From assembly GCA_002418835.1 (NCBI GenBank), contig DIEX01000018.1, positions 66,103 to 130,102 of the forward strand: a stretch of 64,000 nucleotides of DNA, given 5' to 3'. This document shows positions 26,787 through 35,598 of this stretch, one piece after another. Each line of letters opens with the position of its first letter. The stretch's first letter is position 1. Below the pieces are notes generated by a model, which was given only the letters and a program-made list of their open reading frames with translations, had not been told where the DNA came from and did not search any database. The position numbers were made by a program, and so were the translations under genes. Origin of the DNA: Spirochaetia bacterium UBA5763 (lineage in GTDB: Bacteria; Spirochaetota; UBA4802; UBA5550).

Positions 26787-27449
26787 TCAATATAATAGTG
26801 ACAGCGCTATAAGAAACTGCCCCGGCGCGTAAAACAGCCAGATATAAAATGTGCCGAATTTAAAATACTTTATAAACTGGTTCCATCCCAGTATCGCATC
26901 TGATATATAAAATAAAACTGCACCCCACATCATCATGGCATGTGATACGTCATGATTTCTCATGTAGCCATTAATAGAAAAAAACACTATCAGTGAAAGT
27001 GCTGTTACATAAACAATTACCGGCAACAGCATCTTCCCGAGATTCCCTGATTTGTGAAACTTATAGATAAGAAAAATCATCAGCGCAATGAGTACTACAC
27101 CTGAAAATGTATCAGCCATAAGAAAAGAATAACCTGAGGCAAATACTATGTTGTAGAGAATATGAGTACCGAGGAAGAAGATAAGGCCATGTGCAAAAAG
27201 ATCTGTTGATTCACTCATAAGAACAGCATCAGCAATTAATGATAAGCCCAGTGCTGCAAGTATAAGCCATTCATTCCCCTGACTGTAATTGAAAACACCG
27301 ACAACCGCCAGCCCGCATATAAAGTATGTAATCGTTGGCGTAGTGCTGAGCCTGATAAATTTTTTTTTCATCAGGACAGAAGCCTGCCGTATGATAAACA
27401 TCACAGATGCTGATATTATAAGGATTTTCACTGTCAGTGCAGTGTCCAT
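26787..27449 (-). CDS. YhhN-family membrane protein (lysoplasmalogenase-like)
   Basis: A 220-residue protein with about eight membrane segments. The segment pattern and the motifs LIADAVLM and LFYISDAILGWNQF are those of the YhhN/TMEM86 family, some members of which hydrolyse lysoplasmalogens. Plasmalogens are typical of anaerobes, so that activity is plausible. The start is set at 27449, where GGAGG stands five bases upstream; the frame extends 15 codons further without a ribosome site. Confidence 0.82.
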   Translation of the reverse strand: MDTALTVKILIISASVMFIIRQASVLMKKKFIRLSTTPTITYFICGLAVVGVFNYSQGNEWLILAALGLSLIADAVLMSESTDLFAHGLIFFLGTHILYNIVFASGYSFLMADTFSGVVLIALMIFLIYKFHKSGNLGKMLLPVIVYVTALSLIVFFSINGYMRNHDVSHAMMMWGAVLFYISDAILGWNQFIKYFKFGTFYIWLFYAPGQFLIALSLLY

Positions 27450-27642
27450 ATAAACCTCCATGCTGATTAGAAAATTATTCTGAGTAATTCTCATAATAGA
27501 GCCTGTGTCAAGGTATATTTATTTCAATATATAAGAGTGAAGAACCTGATCGCAGGATTAAGATTGTAATGTATCTTTATTTTTCTGGACAAATAAATCG
27601 ATGTTGTTATGTATGCTGCTGATTTGTTTCCCGGAGAAAAAA

Positions 27643-28548
27643 ATGAAGCATGAAGTAAGATACATGCCGGTTGTAAACCACGGGCACCCCGGCACTTTCA
27701 GTTACAACTGGTTCTATTATAGATCAGCTATAAAGGCAGTACTGCGCCCCCACAGGCTTGAGTTTAAAGAACCCCGTTACGGCAGGGACAGTAATTTCCT
27801 CTACAGGGAATCAACAAGGAGGAGGTGGCACAGGCTTTACAATGTTCCTGATGAAGTGGAAGTCCCTTTCACTGTTTACGGTTATTCAGGGGCGGTGGGG
27901 ATGATGTCAATCCTCAGGGATATTGGTGTTAATTTCAGGCACCTCCTTCATCTCAAGAGCGATATAAAAGTAAACTCCGTAATGAAAGCAGGGGAATCAT
28001 ATATAATTGATTATGCCTTTGAAGAGGTCCTGCGCATAAAGGCGGACAAAGCAGCCATAATAGGCACAACGCGTGTTATGCGTGATAACGAGATCTATAT
28101 GGAAGTTAAAGACCATTTTGTGATAAAGGAGGTTCCCCTGAAATATCTCGACAGGCTCAAAGTTAATGATACGGGTGAGTTCAGGGGGATAATCCGCATA
28201 CCTGCTGATAAGCTTGAGAGATGTACAACACATGAACTGTATATACGGGAGAACTACGCCAGGGATTACGGTCAGGCTTCAGGAGACAAGAATATTGTCC
28301 ATACAACGAAGTTCACTTCAAGTCTCTTCGGTTTCGGCAGGCCCTTCATTCAGGGATTGTGTACAGCGAACATGATAATGTCAAAGCTCTGTATTGAAGG
28401 TTTTAATCCGGGACATTTTTCAATTATTTTCTGCAGGCCTGTTTACCTTGAAAGCAGGGTCTTTCTGAGTTATACAGAAAGTGATTACAGACTTCAGGAC
28501 GATCAGGGTCGTATACTCTGCTTCGGCAAAATCGCGCGAATGAGTTAA
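27643..28548 (+). CDS. MaoC-like hot-dog domain protein
   Basis: 301 residues. The C-terminal half carries the MaoC/hydratase signature YARDYGQASGDKNIVHTTKF, with the aspartate and histidine of the hydratase site, and ends in a normal hot-dog fold pattern (GRPFIQGLCTANMIMSK). The N-terminal half may be a second, degenerate hot-dog domain, as in double hot-dog enoyl hydratases. It probably acts on a CoA- or ACP-bound acyl group. The start at 27643 is preceded by GGAG at 27633-27636; an upstream ATG at 27601 has no site. Confidence 0.78.
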   Translation: MKHEVRYMPVVNHGHPGTFSYNWFYYRSAIKAVLRPHRLEFKEPRYGRDSNFLYRESTRRRWHRLYNVPDEVEVPFTVYGYSGAVGMMSILRDIGVNFRHLLHLKSDIKVNSVMKAGESYIIDYAFEEVLRIKADKAAIIGTTRVMRDNEIYMEVKDHFVIKEVPLKYLDRLKVNDTGEFRGIIRIPADKLERCTTHELYIRENYARDYGQASGDKNIVHTTKFTSSLFGFGRPFIQGLCTANMIMSKLCIEGFNPGHFSIIFCRPVYLESRVFLSYTESDYRLQDDQGRILCFGKIARMS

Positions 28549-28554
28549 CCGGCT

Positions 28555-29079
28555 TTATCTTTTGTACATCCCTGTAATAGATGCGCTCCCAAGGACGTGT
28601 CCTTTTATAAGTTTTTTAAATTCCGGCAGTCTCATATCCCTGTCAGAAATTTTCGCATCAAGGGCATAAACAGTAAATACATATCTGTGCGGTTTTCCGG
28701 GGGGAGGGCATGGACCATTATATCCTGATTCACCGAAATCATTTACACCCTGAAGACTTCCTCCCCCGCCGGAACTTTTCGGAAAACCCTTCGGCAGTTT
28801 TTTAACTGAACCGGGGATATTATAAATTACCCAATGTACAAATGTGCCTCCCGGCGCGTCGGGATCTTCACATGTTACAGCAAAACTTTCAGCTTTTCCG
28901 TGATACGTCCAGTGCAGTTCCGGGGAAAGGTCCTTCCCTTCACAGCTGTATTCCCGGTCAAGGTATTCCCCGTTATTGAATGATTCTGAAGCAAGCGTAA
29001 TCAGATCAGCTCTGCCGTAATCCCCTTCGCTCCCTGTGAGTGCGGCAGACATTAATGACATCATAAAAAAAATGGCCAT
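28555..29079 (-). CDS. Secreted PEBP-family (YbhB/YbcL-like) protein
   Basis: A 174-residue protein. Residues 1-18 look like a signal peptide (MAIFFMMSLMSAALTG). The PEBP fold follows with its signatures CEDPDAPGGTFVHWVIYN and PPPGKPHRYVFTVYAL. Bacterial members bind small anionic or lipid ligands; the ligand is unknown. GGAGGA precedes the ATG. It is convergent with the MaoC-like gene, with 6 bases between stop codons. Confidence 0.9.
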   Translation of the reverse strand: MAIFFMMSLMSAALTGSEGDYGRADLITLASESFNNGEYLDREYSCEGKDLSPELHWTYHGKAESFAVTCEDPDAPGGTFVHWVIYNIPGSVKKLPKGFPKSSGGGGSLQGVNDFGESGYNGPCPPPGKPHRYVFTVYALDAKISDRDMRLPEFKKLIKGHVLGSASITGMYKR

Positions 29080-29242
29080 ATAAATCCTCCTGATTCTGAA
29101 GATAACAAAATACTTATTATTCGTTTATTTTTTTATTCATATTTTATTGATCTAATATTTAACTCTCTGATATATTAAATCTGATAAAACACGGGGGGGA
29201 AGTCAAAGATTACTTAAGGCATTTTTTAAATAAAAAAATGGA

Positions 29243-29746
29243 TCATTTTATTTCTTCATAAGGATTGAGAAAAAATATCTTTTTCCATCCCTGTATTGAA
29301 GAATCCGCTCGCCACAGGTAAGGTATAAGGGTCATTATGGAATAGTGAAGATGAGGAGGAGTATTGGCAGCATTGCCGGTCTTCCCCACTGTACCTATGA
29401 TTTCTCCCGGATAAACCGGATTAAAGAATCCGGTTGAGATCTCTTTAAGGTGTGCATAGTAATGAAGCCGCCATTTTGGACCGAGTATCGCTACAACATT
29501 TCCCCCTCTTCCGAACTCCCCTCTGAATAATACAATTCCGTATGTTGAAGAGAACAGGTCAGTCCCTTCTTTTGCGAAAATATCAATCCCTTTATGAGTA
29601 ACTGATTTTCCCCAGGGGTAAGACCAGAATGAATTTCTGTTTATATCGTTTATTCCGCCGCCTTTAACAGGTATAATCCTGTCATCAGGTGTCAGAAACC
29701 CTGAGAGAATTATTATCAGGGGAATTATAATCTTCAGCCTGAACAT
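29243..29746 (-). CDS. M23 (LytM-type) peptidase
   Basis: A 167-residue exported protein with an N-terminal hydrophobic segment (residues 4-19) and a LytM zinc-peptidase domain: H51-x3-D55, H99 and the H132-x-H134 pair in PPHLHYS are all present, so it should be active on peptidoglycan cross-links. It begins 8 bases after the stop codon of the alpha/beta hydrolase gene, so they share a transcript. Confidence 0.88.
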   Translation of the reverse strand: MFRLKIIIPLIIILSGFLTPDDRIIPVKGGGINDINRNSFWSYPWGKSVTHKGIDIFAKEGTDLFSSTYGIVLFRGEFGRGGNVVAILGPKWRLHYYAHLKEISTGFFNPVYPGEIIGTVGKTGNAANTPPHLHYSIMTLIPYLWRADSSIQGWKKIFFLNPYEEIK

Positions 29747-29754
29747 TTATTCAT

Positions 29755-30705
29755 TTAGGCCGCAGATGCAGGGTCTTTCCTTAATATTCTTACTTGAATT
29801 ATTTTGAAAGATGCAGCCGCCAGATCTATTATCAGAACAATTGCGGCTAAAGCAAAACCGGAATATCCGGAATAGAGCCAGGTCTGTATAATTGAACTTT
29901 CTGAAATCTTTAACGTTTTTGCAAACCAGGAGTGTGCGAGAGTAATTGATTCTGTCCAGAACCGGCCGTCTGTATGGACAGCCCCTTCAAACCACTTTAA
30001 CTCGATAGAGGGATTGATTTCTTTAAATTTATTTACATATTCCGGATAACACCAGAAACATTCATCTTTTGTGCCGGCCATAATTAATCCTCCAAATTCT
30101 GTACCGGGTACCTTGTGAAGGTATAAAGGTTTTCCGGCTAATTGATAACTCATAGCAGGAAATGTGGCGACGAATTTAGGAGTGAGATTGCTCACCGCGA
30201 GAAAAACCGCGGCGCCGCCGCCAAGTGAATTTCCGAATGCCATAATGCGGCCCGGATCAATGTACTTTAAACCTCTCACATAACGGTAAGCGCCTAGAGC
30301 ATCACCAAAACTGACATCATATCTGTTGCCGTCCAGTGTGGGGAACGTTCCGCTGGACTTGCCATGGCCGCGATATGTAATTGAAAAAACAACAACACCC
30401 ATGTTTACAACTTTTTTTGCCAGAGAGTCGTTGTCTTCAAGCGTTCTGTTAACGCCGTGAAACATTACAACAGCGGGGAATGATGAATGAAACGAGTGAT
30501 TACGCGGAATGTAAAGTCGTCCATGAAGCAGTAATGAAGTATCTGAACTGGTCCAGTCGTTAACGAAAGAAGGGTTAAAAAAAACTTCCTCTGTAGTATA
30601 TGTTGTTTTAGAGAAACTCCAGAGAATTCCTGCCGAACTCAGGCCGATTAAATTAAAAATAATAATAATTGTCCAGAATCTAGTTATCTTTTTATATAGT
30701 TTCAT
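29755..30705 (-). CDS. Membrane-anchored alpha/beta hydrolase
   Basis: 316 residues. One membrane segment at about 10-30 and another at about 275-300 flank a hydrolase domain. The nucleophile S160 is in GNSLGG, the acid is probably the aspartate of AGTKDE and the histidine that of GAVHTDGRF. YRGHGKSSG is a typical oxyanion-side motif. The substrate is unknown; an ester or amide in the periplasm is likely. It is followed by the M23 peptidase gene and lies downstream of ubiD with a gap of about 75 bases. Confidence 0.83.
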   Translation of the reverse strand: MKLYKKITRFWTIIIIFNLIGLSSAGILWSFSKTTYTTEEVFFNPSFVNDWTSSDTSLLLHGRLYIPRNHSFHSSFPAVVMFHGVNRTLEDNDSLAKKVVNMGVVVFSITYRGHGKSSGTFPTLDGNRYDVSFGDALGAYRYVRGLKYIDPGRIMAFGNSLGGGAAVFLAVSNLTPKFVATFPAMSYQLAGKPLYLHKVPGTEFGGLIMAGTKDECFWCYPEYVNKFKEINPSIELKWFEGAVHTDGRFWTESITLAHSWFAKTLKISESSIIQTWLYSGYSGFALAAIVLIIDLAAASFKIIQVRILRKDPASAA

Positions 30706-30779
30706 TTTTCTACCTCTGTTCTGCCTGTGTATGATGACATAATGGTCATACTCTATATTTTAATCGAAGGGTGTGAGGG

Positions 30780-32609
30780 CTACATGAAAAATTCCGGGTG
30801 CCCTGTCAGCATTCCGTCTACTTTTTTCTTCACATCTTCAGACATTTCAATATCATCAGGCCATTCGCGTGAATGGCCGTCAGCGATACCTTTTTTTGTT
30901 GCGTCTATAATTACGCAGTCTTTCTCAAACACCATATCACGGGAAGGGTCAACATTATTGAAAATTTTCCATAGAACCACTGAGTAGTTTTTAAGATCAA
31001 TGTCAGAGTCCAGTATTACAAATATCCCCTGGTTTTTCAGAGAGCTGTTTCTGATCCTGTTTATAAAAAACTGCGAATTCTTTCCGCCTGCTTTTTTCGC
31101 GTTCAATAGTATTACCCTGTTTCTGCATTCATCAAGAGCTGATGCGGCACATGTAAAATTTTCATCAAGCTGACTGAATTCATGTGAAAGGGCAGAGCTG
31201 TTCATTGAACCATGAATCGCTTCTTCCGATCGCGGCTCCTCCCCGGCAATTCTCGCTGTTGCATCTATTCCAAGTTTTGATCCATATAACGGTTTTTCGG
31301 CGGAGTGATCAAGTACATCCAGTATCCCTTTTGTTAAAGTAACATCATCATGGAAATCAATGGTGTCAAGTATATGGCGGATGAGTCTCCCTCTGTCGTA
31401 GAGCAGTTTTTCATCATCTATCATTACAAGAATCTTGGCAAAGCTCATCTGCCCGGAACCCCACATCCCGTTCATCACCTTCCCTGCGTGGTGAGGGAAC
31501 TCTTTATCAATTGCAATAACTGCTATATTGTGAAAAACACCCTCCCAGGGGAGCATGTAATCTTTAATTTCAGGGAGCACGGTTTTTATCATAGGGAGGA
31601 AAAGTCTTTCGGTTGCAAGGGCCATATAGCAGTCCTCCATGGGGGGCTTCCCCACAATGGTTGCGCTGTATACAGCATTTTTCCTGTGAGTAATAGCTGT
31701 AACGTGAAATACAGGGTAATCACCTTTGAGTGAATAATATCCTGTATGGTCACCGAAGGGTCCTTCGACTCTCCGTTCGCCGGGATCAACATATCCTTCG
31801 ATGATGAACTCGGCCTCTGCCGGTACTTCAAGATCAACAGTTACGCATTTAGCCATCCTCACCGGGGCGCGCCTTATAAATCCCGCAAGGAGCATTTCGT
31901 CAATCCCGCGGGGCATGGGAGCTGTTGCTGAATATGTAACAGCGGGGTCAGTTCCTATGGCAACGGCAACCTCCATCCTCTTTCCCGCTTTTATGTATTC
32001 GTGGTAGTGGTGAGCGCCGTCTTTGTGTATATGCCAGTGCATCCCTGTTGTGTTCCTGTCAAAGATCTGCATCCTGTACATCCCGGCGTTTCTTTTCCCG
32101 TCAGAGAGTCCCTTTGTAAACACAACCGGAAGAGTCACGAATGGGCCGCCGTCATCGGGCCAGCAGAAGAGCACAGGGAGCTTCGTAAGATCAACGTCAC
32201 CCCCTTTCAGTATAACCTCCTGGCATGGAGCTTTGCCTTTGTGTGTGCGGGGGAGAAACCTGGAGTATTTCAGAAGTTCAGGGAGAAGTCTGATCTTTTC
32301 CATAAAAGATTTCGGCGGTTTCATGTTTATTATTGCCTGGAGTCTCCCGGCAAGTTCATCAAGGGATTCGCTGCCCAGGGCCATGTTGATCCTCTTTTCG
32401 CTGCCGAACTGGTTCATCAGCACAGGGAATTCTGAGTCTTTTACATTTTCAAAGAGTATCGCCTTACCTCCGCCCGGGAGTTTTGACATACGGTCTGTTA
32501 TCTCAGTTATTTCAAGCCTGCTTGAAACAGGTTCTTGAAAGCGTATGAGTTCGTCCGATCTTTCAAGTTCATCAATAAATTCATGTATGTTGCGGTAATT
32601 AATTTTCAT
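30780..32609 (-). CDS. ubiD: UbiD-family decarboxylase
   Basis: A 609-residue enzyme that uses prenylated FMN to decarboxylate aromatic or alpha,beta-unsaturated acids. Characteristic blocks include GGDVDLTKLPV, the R-M-Q cofactor-binding segment MYRMQIFD, GIDEMLLAGF and EGPFGDHTGYYS, which supplies the catalytic acid. The length is that of the longer MqnL-like UbiD proteins. The start is set at ATG 32609; the frame continues into ubiX but those residues do not resemble the family. It is encoded just after ubiX and the permease-UbiA fusion, which fits prenyl-quinone synthesis. Confidence 0.92.
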   Translation of the reverse strand: MKINYRNIHEFIDELERSDELIRFQEPVSSRLEITEITDRMSKLPGGGKAILFENVKDSEFPVLMNQFGSEKRINMALGSESLDELAGRLQAIINMKPPKSFMEKIRLLPELLKYSRFLPRTHKGKAPCQEVILKGGDVDLTKLPVLFCWPDDGGPFVTLPVVFTKGLSDGKRNAGMYRMQIFDRNTTGMHWHIHKDGAHHYHEYIKAGKRMEVAVAIGTDPAVTYSATAPMPRGIDEMLLAGFIRRAPVRMAKCVTVDLEVPAEAEFIIEGYVDPGERRVEGPFGDHTGYYSLKGDYPVFHVTAITHRKNAVYSATIVGKPPMEDCYMALATERLFLPMIKTVLPEIKDYMLPWEGVFHNIAVIAIDKEFPHHAGKVMNGMWGSGQMSFAKILVMIDDEKLLYDRGRLIRHILDTIDFHDDVTLTKGILDVLDHSAEKPLYGSKLGIDATARIAGEEPRSEEAIHGSMNSSALSHEFSQLDENFTCAASALDECRNRVILLNAKKAGGKNSQFFINRIRNSSLKNQGIFVILDSDIDLKNYSVVLWKIFNNVDPSRDMVFEKDCVIIDATKKGIADGHSREWPDDIEMSEDVKKKVDGMLTGHPEFFM

Positions 32610-32622
32610 GTATCTTTTCCGT

Positions 32623-33210
32623 TTATATGCTTTTCCAGGCCGTATCAAGGCCATGTTCGATGTTAAGCTGGTCAAAAATTCTGCCTGTGATAAAATCAGC
32701 AAGGTCGCTGATCGATGCCGGGGAGTGATAAAATCCCGGTGCGGCAGGGAGTATCACGGCACCGGCTTCTGCGGCCAGTGTCATGTTGCGGAGGTGCACA
32801 AGACTAAGCGGAGTTTCCCGTACAGTGAGGATAAGTTTTCTCCCCTCTTTAAGTGTAACGTCAGCGGCACGTTCAAGCAGTGTTCCCGCAATTCCGTTGG
32901 CCACGCATGCCAGCGTTTTGACAGAGCATGGCACAATGACCATACCCTCTGTGCGGCATGATCCGCTCGCAATATCTGCGAACATATAGCTGTTATCGTA
33001 AAAGGTAATATCCCCTCTGCAATCCGGGCTCCCTTTAATCTTGTCAATATAAACAGAGATCGATTCACCCGTTTCATGTTTGAAGACGGACGCCCCCATG
33101 TCGCTTGTTACCAGCCTGAGGTCTATACCAAGATAAGCAGCCCGCTTTATAAAATTTTGTGCATAAATACTCCCCGAAGCTCCAGTTACACCTGCAATAA
33201 TTCTTTTCAT
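32623..33210 (-). CDS. ubiX: UbiX flavin prenyltransferase
   Basis: A 195-residue enzyme that attaches a dimethylallyl group to FMN, giving the cofactor needed by UbiD. The N-terminal FMN site GVTGASGSIYAQ and the later PCSVKTLACVANGIA and ILTVRETPLS motifs are typical, and the length is normal. The start is set at ATG 33210, four bases after the stop of the permease-UbiA gene; the longer frame reads into that gene. The ubiD start lies 13 bases beyond its stop. Confidence 0.94.
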   Translation of the reverse strand: MKRIIAGVTGASGSIYAQNFIKRAAYLGIDLRLVTSDMGASVFKHETGESISVYIDKIKGSPDCRGDITFYDNSYMFADIASGSCRTEGMVIVPCSVKTLACVANGIAGTLLERAADVTLKEGRKLILTVRETPLSLVHLRNMTLAAEAGAVILPAAPGFYHSPASISDLADFITGRIFDQLNIEHGLDTAWKSI

Positions 33211-33214
33211 AATG

Positions 33215-34855
33215 TCAGCCCCCTGTGAGATACCCTGTAAGAATTGCGGCAAACACAAGTACTGATATAATACTGTTTATATTGAAAAAAGCAATATCAA
33301 TATGCGTGATGTCATCAGGCTTGACAATCCTGTGCTCCACTGCAAAGAGAACAGCTATTATAATGATGAAGGCAAAGTACCATACTCCGAATCCCGCTGT
33401 GAAATAGAGAGAGGCCAGCAGCAGAACACTTGTAATGTGGAGGGCTGATGAAATGGTAAAGGCTCTCTTTATGCCGAACCTCGAAGGGATTGAAAAGAGA
33501 TTGTTCTGCTTGTCAAATTCATAGTCCTGGCAGGAGTATAGTATGTCGAATCCGGCGATATGAGTCATCAGTGCAAATGCAAGGAGGATAATCGATATTC
33601 CGGGCATCCCCACGATTGCGATCCAGACTGCAACCGGTGCAAGGCCGATTGCAAATCCTAAGTATATATGAGCAAGCCATGTAAAACGTTTTGTGTATGA
33701 GTAGAAGAATAGAACAATTAGCAGCGGAAATGAAAGTATAAAGCATATCTTTGAAAGCATCGCCGCAGAGAACACAAGGAGTACTGAAGAAAAGATTGTA
33801 AATGCAAGAGCCTCATTCCGTGTTATTGCGCCTGAAGGGATCTCCCTTATAGCTGTCCTGGGGTTACCTGCATCGATATCAGCATCCGCAATTCTGTTGA
33901 AGCCCATTGCGGCTGATCTCCCCCCGACCATTGCTATTATAATCCAGAAGACCATCTCAGCGGTAACCGGTTTCTCTCTGATCGCAAGCACAAGTCCTGA
34001 AAGAGCAAAGGGCAGGGCAAAAACAGTGTGAGACAGCTTTATCATCTTTGAATAGGTTACAGTTTTTTTTATTATTGCGATTCTTTCTTTCGCCGGTTCC
34101 CCTGCATCAGCAAAGGTCCAAGAACAGGCCTTTTTTTCGAGAAGAGCAACAATCATATAAAGTCCCAGCCCCATGAGGCTCATACCTGTAATCCCCACGA
34201 AGATCATCACATAATCAGCCCGTGCCCAGGCGTCCATGATCAGGTATCCCAGTCCTGTTGTTGTGGCAAAAGACTCCGCGAAAAAGAGAACGGAGATTGC
34301 TGTCCCTGTTGATATCCTTATTGCAGTAAAGCTGTGAGGCAGGGCCGCCGGGAACACCACATGTCTGTATATGTCACCCTGTGTCCCCCCCATAGACTCA
34401 ACTGAATCGTAATACTTGGTGTTTATTGCTCTTACTCCGTCCCTTGTTGATACAAGAACCTGGAAAAATAGAATTAATGTTATAAGTACGATTTTTGAAA
34501 TGTCACCAAGCCCGAAGAGGAGAACGATCACCGGCAGGAGCACCATTTTCGGAACAGGGTAGGCCATGAAGATCAGCGGAGCAAAAATTCTGTCCAGTGT
34601 CCTGCTGTATCCCAGGGCAGCTCCAAGAGGGAAGGCTGTCATCCATGAGAGGAGAATGCTCAGGCATACACGCCTCAGGCTTATGCTGAAGTGTAGCCAG
34701 AAAGTTGAGGTACAGGCCTCTTCAATAAATCTTGCAAGTACAATCTCCGGGTGAGGGAGAATTGGTGATGATGCGATAAGTGCCGCAGCTTTCCAGATGA
34801 TAAATGTCGCTGCAAGCGCAGTCAGTATACTGAAAAACGGAATTTTCTGCTTCAA
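33215..34855 (-). CDS. ABC permease fused to UbiA prenyltransferase
   Basis: One continuous 546-residue frame. Residues 1-245 are an ABC permease of the nitrate/sulfonate/taurine type with about six membrane segments and the EAA loop at about 138-178 (SVESMGGTQGDIYRHVVFPA). After a short charged linker (about 246-270) a complete UbiA-type prenyltransferase follows: IKLSHTVFALPFAL, the first Asp motif N320-x3-D324-x3-D328 and the second D444-x3-D448. Both parts keep their key residues. No ribosome site precedes the internal ATG at the domain boundary. The ATG at 34855 overlaps the ATPase stop codon (ATGA). The fused protein should import a substrate and prenylate it at the same membrane; UbiX and UbiD follow directly. 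Confidence 0.9.
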   Translation of the reverse strand: MKQKIPFFSILTALAATFIIWKAAALIASSPILPHPEIVLARFIEEACTSTFWLHFSISLRRVCLSILLSWMTAFPLGAALGYSRTLDRIFAPLIFMAYPVPKMVLLPVIVLLFGLGDISKIVLITLILFFQVLVSTRDGVRAINTKYYDSVESMGGTQGDIYRHVVFPAALPHSFTAIRISTGTAISVLFFAESFATTTGLGYLIMDAWARADYVMIFVGITGMSLMGLGLYMIVALLEKKACSWTFADAGEPAKERIAIIKKTVTYSKMIKLSHTVFALPFALSGLVLAIREKPVTAEMVFWIIIAMVGGRSAAMGFNRIADADIDAGNPRTAIREIPSGAITRNEALAFTIFSSVLLVFSAAMLSKICFILSFPLLIVLFFYSYTKRFTWLAHIYLGFAIGLAPVAVWIAIVGMPGISIILLAFALMTHIAGFDILYSCQDYEFDKQNNLFSIPSRFGIKRAFTISSALHITSVLLLASLYFTAGFGVWYFAFIIIIAVLFAVEHRIVKPDDITHIDIAFFNINSIISVLVFAAILTGYLTGG

Positions 34856-35598
34856 CCTTTTTCGATGCTCCTTCTGATTGTGCTGCAGGTATTAAAGAAA
34901 GATTCGGAATTTCTGAATTCCCGTACTCTACGGTCCCGGTTTTTAATAATTCTGTTTGCTGAACCGGGTCCCGTTGTCATTACCATGATCTCGTCACCAA
35001 GAAAAACAGCCTCCTCAATGCTGTGGGTCACTGTTATCATTGTGAGCCCGAGATCTCTCTGGAGATCACTCATGGTGTACTGAAGCCTCTCCCTTGTGAG
35101 AGTGTCCAGTGATGAGAAAGGTTCATCCATAAGGAGTATCTCCGTGCCTGCTGCAAGTGCCCGTGCAATGGCAACCCGCTGTTTTTCGCCGCCGCTTAGG
35201 TTTGCCGGGTATCTCTCTATATGAGAAGCTATTCCCAGGTCTGAGAGTATTCTTATGGCGGATTCTCTCCTTTCCTCAGAAGGGACCCCCCGTATCTTCA
35301 TCCCCAGTTCAACATTGTGAAGAACACTCTTCCATGGCAGAAGCCCGTAATCCTGAAGAATGAAAGCAGTGCGGCTCTCGGTACCCCTGACCTCGCGGCC
35401 ATCAATGAGAACTCTTCCGGATGAGGGGGGTGTGAGTCCAGAAATAATGTAAAGGAGAGTGGTCTTCCCGCATCCGGACGGCCCTATAACTGAAAGTGAC
35501 ATCCCCTGTTTAAGAACAAATGAGATGTCACTTAAAACCGTATTGCCGGAAAATTTTTTGGTAACAGATTCTGCCCGGATCACTTCTGCGGAGACCAT
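34852..35598 (-). CDS. ABC transporter ATP-binding protein (SsuB/TauB type)
   Basis: A 248-residue ATPase for the fused permease. Walker A is GPSGCGKTT near residue 38, the Q-loop is FILQDYGLLPW, the signature is LSGGEKQRV and Walker B is ILLMDEPFSSLD. It overlaps the binding-protein gene by 19 bases and the permease-UbiA gene by four, so all three are translated from one message. The start ATG 35598 lacks a strong ribosome site and probably relies on coupling. Confidence 0.93.
   Translation of the reverse strand: MVSAEVIRAESVTKKFSGNTVLSDISFVLKQGMSLSVIGPSGCGKTTLLYIISGLTPPSSGRVLIDGREVRGTESRTAFILQDYGLLPWKSVLHNVELGMKIRGVPSEERRESAIRILSDLGIASHIERYPANLSGGEKQRVAIARALAAGTEILLMDEPFSSLDTLTRERLQYTMSDLQRDLGLTMITVTHSIEEAVFLGDEIMVMTTGPGSANRIIKNRDRRVREFRNSESFFNTCSTIRRSIEKG

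Noticed and set aside
34040..34060. Separate UbiA start at the internal ATG of the permease-UbiA gene
   Set aside because: No ribosome site precedes it and UbiA-like residues already begin upstream of it, so one fused protein is more likely.
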